Origin: an uncultured bacterium
Lineage (GTDB): Bacteria > Bacillota > Clostridia > Lachnospirales > Lachnospiraceae
DNA length: 5,539 bases
NCBI GenBank assembly: GCA_905214675.1
Contig: CAJMMS010000080.1
Location: 1 to 5,539, forward strand
Direction: 5' to 3'
Part shown: one piece after another, positions 3,701-5,539 of the stretch
Layout of the letters: every line of letters starts with the position of its first letter
How positions within the stretch are numbered: the stretch's first letter is position 1
Made by a program: the position numbers and the translations under genes
Notes under the pieces: model-generated
What the model was told of the DNA's origin: nothing
The model's database searches: none
The model's input: the letters and a program-made list of their open reading frames with translations, nothing else

Positions 3701-5539
3701 AGAAACAGTGGAAATACGTGTAACCAAAGAGATTACCATCCACAATACCGTTCCGGTAGTTCAGTTGGATGCATCCAGACTGTCCGACATTGATAAGGAT
3801 GAAAACAATGCAAAAGGAAGGCGTTATCTTGGCCAGCCGGATATGGTCATGCTGGATGACAGCCGTACGCTGCTCACCGTTTATCCAGTCGGACATGGAC
3901 ATGGTAAACTGGTCATGCAGGTCAGTGAAGATGCAGGAGAAACCTGGACAGAAAAAACAGATATCCCGTCCTCCTGGTCAAAATCACTGGAAACACCGAC
4001 GATTTACAAGCTTCATCTGGCGAATGGAAAGACAAGGCTGATGCTGATCACCGGTCTGCCAAACTGGGGAAATGGTGAGACAGATGCGAATGGTCATATC
4101 GGCGGCTGGAATACTTCTTATTCAGATGACGGTGGAAAGACTTGGACGGAATACAAAAACTGGCATGAAAAAAAGAAAGATGGAAGTACAAACTATACCA
4201 TCGTTGCCATGGCAAGTCTTGTACAGTTAAAGGATGCAAATGGCAATGATATCCAGAAATGGATGGGTGTATATCATGATGCAGATTATGTCAATTATAA
4301 AACGTATCTGACTTTTGATGAAAACGGCAATGAACAGTGGTCCGAGCCGGAAAAATATCTGAGTGAATACCGCGCAATCGAAAGCACCTATCAGATGTGT
4401 GAGATAGGAATGTTCCGTTCACCGGATGGAGAACGGATCGTTGGACTGGCAAGAAGCCAGTCTCATAACAATCCATCTACCCTGATCTATTCTGATGATG
4501 AAGGAGAAACATGGTCTGAGCCGATGGATCTGCCAGGATCTCTTGCAGGAGAGCGCCACAAAGCACTGTATGACCCGGTCAGCGGCAAACTGGTGATCAC
4601 TTTCCGTGAAATTCAGTATGACCTGAATAAAAATAACCAGTTTGACGGTGCAAATGACTGGATGGCAGGTGACTGGGTTGCCTGGGTAGGAACTTACGAG
4701 GATCTGATGGAACAAAATGAAGGTCAGTGCCATATTCTGCTCTGTGAGGACTGGGCAAACAATCGCTATTCCGGTGATACCGGATATACCGGAATGGTTG
4801 TCTTACCGGATGGAACGTTTGTCATGGACTCCTACGGACACTGGGATAAAGCATTTTCTCAGAACTGGAAAGGAACGGATGGCAGTGGCTACAATGTCAA
4901 GACCGATCTCTGTTACATCAAACAGGCGAAATTTAAACTGGCAGATGTGATCGGAGAGTCTGATGTCGCAGTAAAGAGTGTCGCACTGGATAAGACCGAA
5001 GCAACGCTGACCGAAAAAGGACAGACCGTACAGCTTACGGCAACGGTAGCACCGGCGAATGCAACAAACAAAAATGTAACATATGCAACAAACAATGTAG
5101 CAGTAGCAACCGTTACTCCTGGCGGACTTGTGACAGCAGTGGCAAACGGAACAGCAGACATCACAGTAACAACAGAAGATGGAAACAGGACCGCAGTATG
5201 CAAAGTAACAGTAAACATTGATGATTCCAAGACAGATGAACCGACAGAAGTTCTGAATCAGGTCAAAGATGCAATCAAAGCTGCAGAAAACAAAAAACAA
5301 AGTGATTACACAAAAGAAACCTGGGATGCTTATCAGAAAGCACTGGCAGATGCCAGGGCTGCAGCAGAAAGAGCAGGTGCAACAAAAGCAGAACTGGAAA
5401 AAGCACTGAATGATCTGAAAGTTGCAGAAACAAAACTTGTAAAAGTATCTGGCGGACAGACACAGCAACCAGAAACACCGTCTGCAGAAACACCGGCTGC
5501 GAAAATACCGGCAGTTGGAACTACGAAGACCGTCGGAAA
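627..5539 (+). CDS. Secreted multidomain glycosidase: GH123-type beta-N-acetylgalactosaminidase fused to a sialidase-like propeller (3'-incomplete)
   Basis: The frame is open for 1637 codons from ATG 627 to the right edge with no stop; I followed it line by line and saw no frameshift. Predicted order by residue: signal peptide 1-31, galactose-binding-like sandwich ~43-174, GH123 N-terminal sandwich ~200-356, GH123 catalytic barrel ~357-705, helical linker ~706-763, LamG-like jelly roll ~764-951, BIG2 ~957-1034, sialidase-like propeller ~1040-1440, BIG2 ~1449-1530, FIVAR ~1541-1606, then a Pro/Thr/Glu-rich linker. The protein would act outside the cell, probably on host glycans that carry GalNAc and sialic acid. 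Known GH123 enzymes are exo-beta-N-acetylgalactosaminidases working by substrate-assisted catalysis. The gene has its own promoter and an excellent ribosome binding site, and appears to be a single transcription unit at its 5' end. The C-terminus and any wall anchor are beyond the window. Domain identities are from motif recognition; both activities are inferred. Confidence 0.9.
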   Translation, partial: MKTKKRKGSVMVWLMLAMLLICQFTMQPVQAAVQDTANEVTEVKVNVTDDTQMNYFKYTAYTGKTWTVNNTSEAYIDLGTSDANAQQCYYELSFHGNAVEIYAIKGPVHGKVLYTVDGAHAQTVDLYQASRTTAQSVYQVSGLSEGTHMLKAVTLNEKSGSKIVNQISYAKVTHQPYTGTPDLGGTIKDTNYQYTQDQYATISKENVKTAEVTVWKNDKVTSELVLFSKNCSLKNVKVTAGAFTNGSETISADHVQPVFVKATKAYNGTYLGYGDKNRAVPADDGSNRSESPDILYGNDPVDIAWNQLQPVWVTFDIPKDAKAGTYTGTLSAAADGITTPLTFTYTVKVQDAVLPDASEFENSFDIELWQYPYSSAEYYGVTPFSEEHLKILRPIMEKYKEAGGHAITTSIVEEAWNGQTYSKNEVHYPSMVKWTKNADGSFSYDYTDFDKWVSFNKELGIGDKIVLYSIAPWHNSFAYWENGTLKYESFTAGNARYQTVWRNFLTDLIAHLETKGWFEDAYIGIDERGFSTAAFDLIDSVTNLHGQTLKTAGAMDNFVNKKDLAMRVTDLNVGDTAAAAHPDEFAALLEERESKGLRTTLYSCTEHIPGNFSLSMPAESYWSIINAGKSDTAGFLRWAYDAWVENPLEDATHNAFEPGDCFLIYPSPKDASEKEVKSSVRLERMAEGVRDVNKLRLMEREVPSLAAEIDTLYAGITTTAATGRRYLTADEKTKLSSEMTAFKQGVATITEKYVARKAGETDKISYYSFDQVKDNQIRDEWGTRNAVLADGMISTGKSGAALETAKTSIGAKVSGASVSENAWTVSYWVYSKAVSDRSSVLMSSDQKYSFDVGISDSNRKAGVHVGTGTGDILTFNYTLPAETWVHMAWTQDKTNGLSLYVNGTLVQTNAWTKTNAFPCPADIIGGSGFEGKVDELKIYKRVLTANEIQGSMMGKGLNISETKKELKVGENWQIATNLISDLEDRTITYTSKNPEIASVNTDGTVQAKKRGNTQIIVKNEAGGYEETVEIRVTKEITIHNTVPVVQLDASRLSDIDKDENNAKGRRYLGQPDMVMLDDSRTLLTVYPVGHGHGKLVMQVSEDAGETWTEKTDIPSSWSKSLETPTIYKLHLANGKTRLMLITGLPNWGNGETDANGHIGGWNTSYSDDGGKTWTEYKNWHEKKKDGSTNYTIVAMASLVQLKDANGNDIQKWMGVYHDADYVNYKTYLTFDENGNEQWSEPEKYLSEYRAIESTYQMCEIGMFRSPDGERIVGLARSQSHNNPSTLIYSDDEGETWSEPMDLPGSLAGERHKALYDPVSGKLVITFREIQYDLNKNNQFDGANDWMAGDWVAWVGTYEDLMEQNEGQCHILLCEDWANNRYSGDTGYTGMVVLPDGTFVMDSYGHWDKAFSQNWKGTDGSGYNVKTDLCYIKQAKFKLADVIGESDVAVKSVALDKTEATLTEKGQTVQLTATVAPANATNKNVTYATNNVAVATVTPGGLVTAVANGTADITVTTEDGNRTAVCKVTVNIDDSKTDEPTEVLNQVKDAIKAAENKKQSDYTKETWDAYQKALADARAAAERAGATKAELEKALNDLKVAETKLVKVSGGQTQQPETPSAETPAAKIPAVGTTKTVG
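753..1148 (+). other. N-terminal galactose-binding-like beta-sandwich (putative carbohydrate-binding module)
   Basis: Residues ~43-174 have the look of a galactose-binding-domain fold often found on secreted glycosidases: YYELSFHGNAVEIYAIKG, then VLYTVDGAHAQTVDLY, then YQVSGLSEGTHMLKAVT, closing with ISYAKV. The VEIYAIKGPVHGK and VDG...VDLY strands and the LSEGTHMLK strand are the most telling. The expected role is glycan binding or support for the catalytic domain. No ligand can be assigned from the sequence, and I cannot name a CBM family. Confidence 0.5.
1224..1694 (+). other. GH123 N-terminal beta-sandwich domain
   Basis: Residues ~200-356 match the non-catalytic domain that precedes the barrel in GH123 (formerly DUF4091) proteins. 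It begins AEVTVWKNDKVTSELVLF, has the conserved LKNVKV strand and PVFVKAT, and ends with QPVWVTFDIPKDAKAGTYTG and FTYTVKVQDAVLPD. The phrase QPVWVTFDIPxxAxAGxYxG followed by a VxVxDxxLPD exit is typical of this domain in the family. It packs against the barrel that follows directly. Confidence 0.75.
1695..2741 (+). other. GH123-type (DUF4091) catalytic domain, probable exo-beta-N-acetylgalactosaminidase
   Basis: Residues ~357-705 follow the GH123 barrel pattern: DIELWQYPYSSAEYYGVTPF (LWQ-P at 368-372), a helix EEHLKILRPIMEKYKEAGG with HAITTSIVEEAW, FSYDYTDFDKWVSF, DKIVLYSIAPW, and AYIGIDERGF with the Asp-Glu pair D526-E527 (GAT GAA at 2202-2207). The end has the FLIYPSP and SSVRLERMAEGVRDVNKL signature that closes DUF4091 domains. 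In characterised GH123 enzymes the Asp orients the substrate N-acetyl group and the Glu is the acid/base, and both are kept here. Hydrolysis of terminal beta-linked GalNAc is therefore expected; linkage preference cannot be read from the sequence. The usual Pro after DER (IDERP in many relatives) is Gly here. Confidence 0.75.
2742..2915 (+). other. Helical linker between GH123 and LamG-like domains
   Basis: Residues ~706-763 are rich in Ala, Glu, Lys and Thr and predicted helical by eye (SLAAEIDTLYAGI, then LTADEKTKLSSEMTAFKQGV and TITEKYVARK). It looks like a two-helix spacer that extends the end of the GH123 domain. I see no catalytic motif in it. Confidence 0.45.
2916..3479 (+). other. LamG-like (concanavalin A-like) jelly-roll domain
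   Basis: Residues ~764-951: ISYYSFDQVKDN with a following ...DEWGTRNAVLADG strand, AWTVSYWVYSKAV, ETWVHMAWTQDKTNGLSLYV with NGTLV, then FEGKVDELKIYKRVLTANEI. The W-T-[VI]-S-x-W-V strand, the WVHMAWT...LYVNG pair and the closing G-x-[VI]-D-[ED]-[LV]-x-[IV]-Y-x-R-x-L-x-x-x-E-I signature are classic for LamG-like domains. Such domains are common as carbohydrate-binding or spacer modules in sialidases and other secreted glycosidases. Confidence 0.85.
3495..3728 (+). other. Bacterial Ig-like domain, group 2 (BIG2), first copy
   Basis: Residues ~957-1034: KKELKVGENWQIATNL, then ITYTSKNPEIASVNTDGTV and AKKRGNTQIIVK. The YTSKNPEIASVxxDGTVxAxxxGxxxI core is the BIG2 hallmark. It separates the LamG-like domain from the propeller and is probably a rigid spacer on the cell surface. 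Confidence 0.85.
3744..4946 (+). other. Sialidase-like six-bladed beta-propeller (Asp-box) domain of uncertain substrate
   Basis: Residues ~1040-1440 contain three perfect S-x-D-x-G-x-T-W Asp-boxes: SEDAGETW 1100-1107, SDDGGKTW 1166-1173 and SDDEGETW 1289-1296. A degenerate one lies near 1229-1238 (TFDENGNEQW). By position, E1259 (CEIGMFRSPDGE), R1276 (GLARS), R1327 (ITFRE) and Y1387 (GYTGMVVLPDGTF) correspond to the Glu, second and third Arg, and nucleophilic Tyr of GH33-type sialidases. The usual first-Arg motif (YRIP) is replaced by RRYLGQPD (1065-1072), followed by VYPVGHGHGK. I recall this GQP/GHP...VYPxGHGxG signature from a large, poorly characterised sialidase-like group. It may be GH33-related or a newer sialidase-clan family; which one cannot be decided here. 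Confidence 0.75.
4971..5216 (+). other. Bacterial Ig-like domain, group 2 (BIG2), second copy
   Basis: Residues ~1449-1530: VKSVALDKTEATLTEKGQTV, QLTATVAPANATNKNVTY, VATVTPGGLVTAVANGTADI and a final CKVTVN strand. This is a near-consensus BIG2 with the S/V-x-L-x-x-x-x-x-L...G...L-x-A-x-V-x-P-x-x-A-T opening, closer to consensus than the first copy. It follows the propeller directly and starts the stalk region. Confidence 0.92.
5247..5444 (+). other. FIVAR domain (helical surface/stalk module)
   Basis: Residues ~1541-1606: VLNQVKDAIKAAE, KKQSDYTKETWDAYQKALAD, ARAAAERAGATKAELEKALN, DLKVAETKLVK. The spacing Y-T-x-E-T-W-x-A-Y-x-x-A-L-x-x-A followed by A-T-x-A-E-L-x-x-A-L-x-x-L is the FIVAR pattern. 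These three-helix modules are frequent near the C-terminus of large secreted glycosidases in Firmicutes and are thought to act in surface attachment or spacing. Confidence 0.9.
5470..5510 (+). repeat. Short 15-bp tandem repeat encoding a Pro/Thr/Glu linker
   Basis: CAGAAACACCG occurs exactly at 5470-5480 and 5485-5495, with a diverged third copy CGAAAATACCG at 5500-5510, all with a 15-nt period. In protein this gives QPETP, SAETP, AAKIP. It is a flexible linker after the FIVAR domain and is a likely site for copy-number change. Confidence 0.6.

Noticed and set aside
3769..4041. Plus-strand 90-codon frame inside the propeller region
   Set aside because: It is out of frame with the large gene, has no domain of its own, and overlaps the first Asp-box blade. 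It is a chance frame.
4803..5468. Minus-strand open frames of 221, 105 and 72 codons at the right end
   Set aside because: All lie opposite clear BIG2 and FIVAR coding sequence. The Cys/Phe/Val-rich translations are complements of Ala/Thr/Lys-rich codons.
1..5539. CRISPR arrays, tRNA/rRNA genes, insertion sequences
   Set aside because: I saw no regularly spaced repeats, no tRNA cloverleaf elements, no rRNA sequence and no transposase motifs or terminal inverted repeats on either strand.

Overview
The window reads as chromosomal DNA of a low-to-mid GC gut Firmicute, most likely a Lachnospiraceae member (Blautia / Ruminococcus torques / gnavus type). This rests on A-rich purine leaders with strong AAAGGAGG ribosome binding sites, the style of the surface-protein modules (BIG2, FIVAR), and the amidase-type tail at the left edge. 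The genus is inferred from pattern memory, not from any search.

Layout: (1) Positions 1-416 hold the last 137 codons of a plus-strand gene whose start lies outside the window. It looks like the cell-wall-binding tail of an N-acetylmuramoyl-L-alanine amidase or endolysin-like protein: a SPOR-like YRVRKSW repeat followed by an SH3b domain. (2) A hairpin terminator lies at 422-455. (3) A short intergenic stretch follows, with a good extended -10 sigma-A-type promoter (466-494) and an untranslated leader of about 125 nt. (4) From 627 to the right edge there is one uninterrupted plus-strand reading frame of 1637 visible codons that has not ended by the last base.

The large gene encodes a secreted multidomain glycosidase. 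In order it has a signal peptide, a galactose-binding-like beta-sandwich, a GH123-type N-terminal sandwich and (beta/alpha)8 catalytic domain with an intact Asp-Glu pair (D526-E527), a helical linker, a LamG-like jelly roll, a BIG2 domain, a sialidase-like beta-propeller with three perfect Asp-boxes, a second BIG2, a FIVAR domain, and a Pro/Thr/Glu linker. The last visible residues suggest that further surface modules follow.

Main idea: the polypeptide joins a predicted beta-N-acetylgalactosaminidase (GH123) to a sialidase-like propeller. These two activities would both be needed on glycans where beta-GalNAc and sialic acid sit on the same galactose (Sd(a)/Cad antigen of colonic mucin, GM2-type glycolipids). 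The propeller does not have the classical sialidase first-arginine RIP motif and instead carries an RRYLGQPD...VYPVGHGHGK signature, so its exact activity is open. All other reading frames, including long minus-strand ones, look like shadows of this gene.
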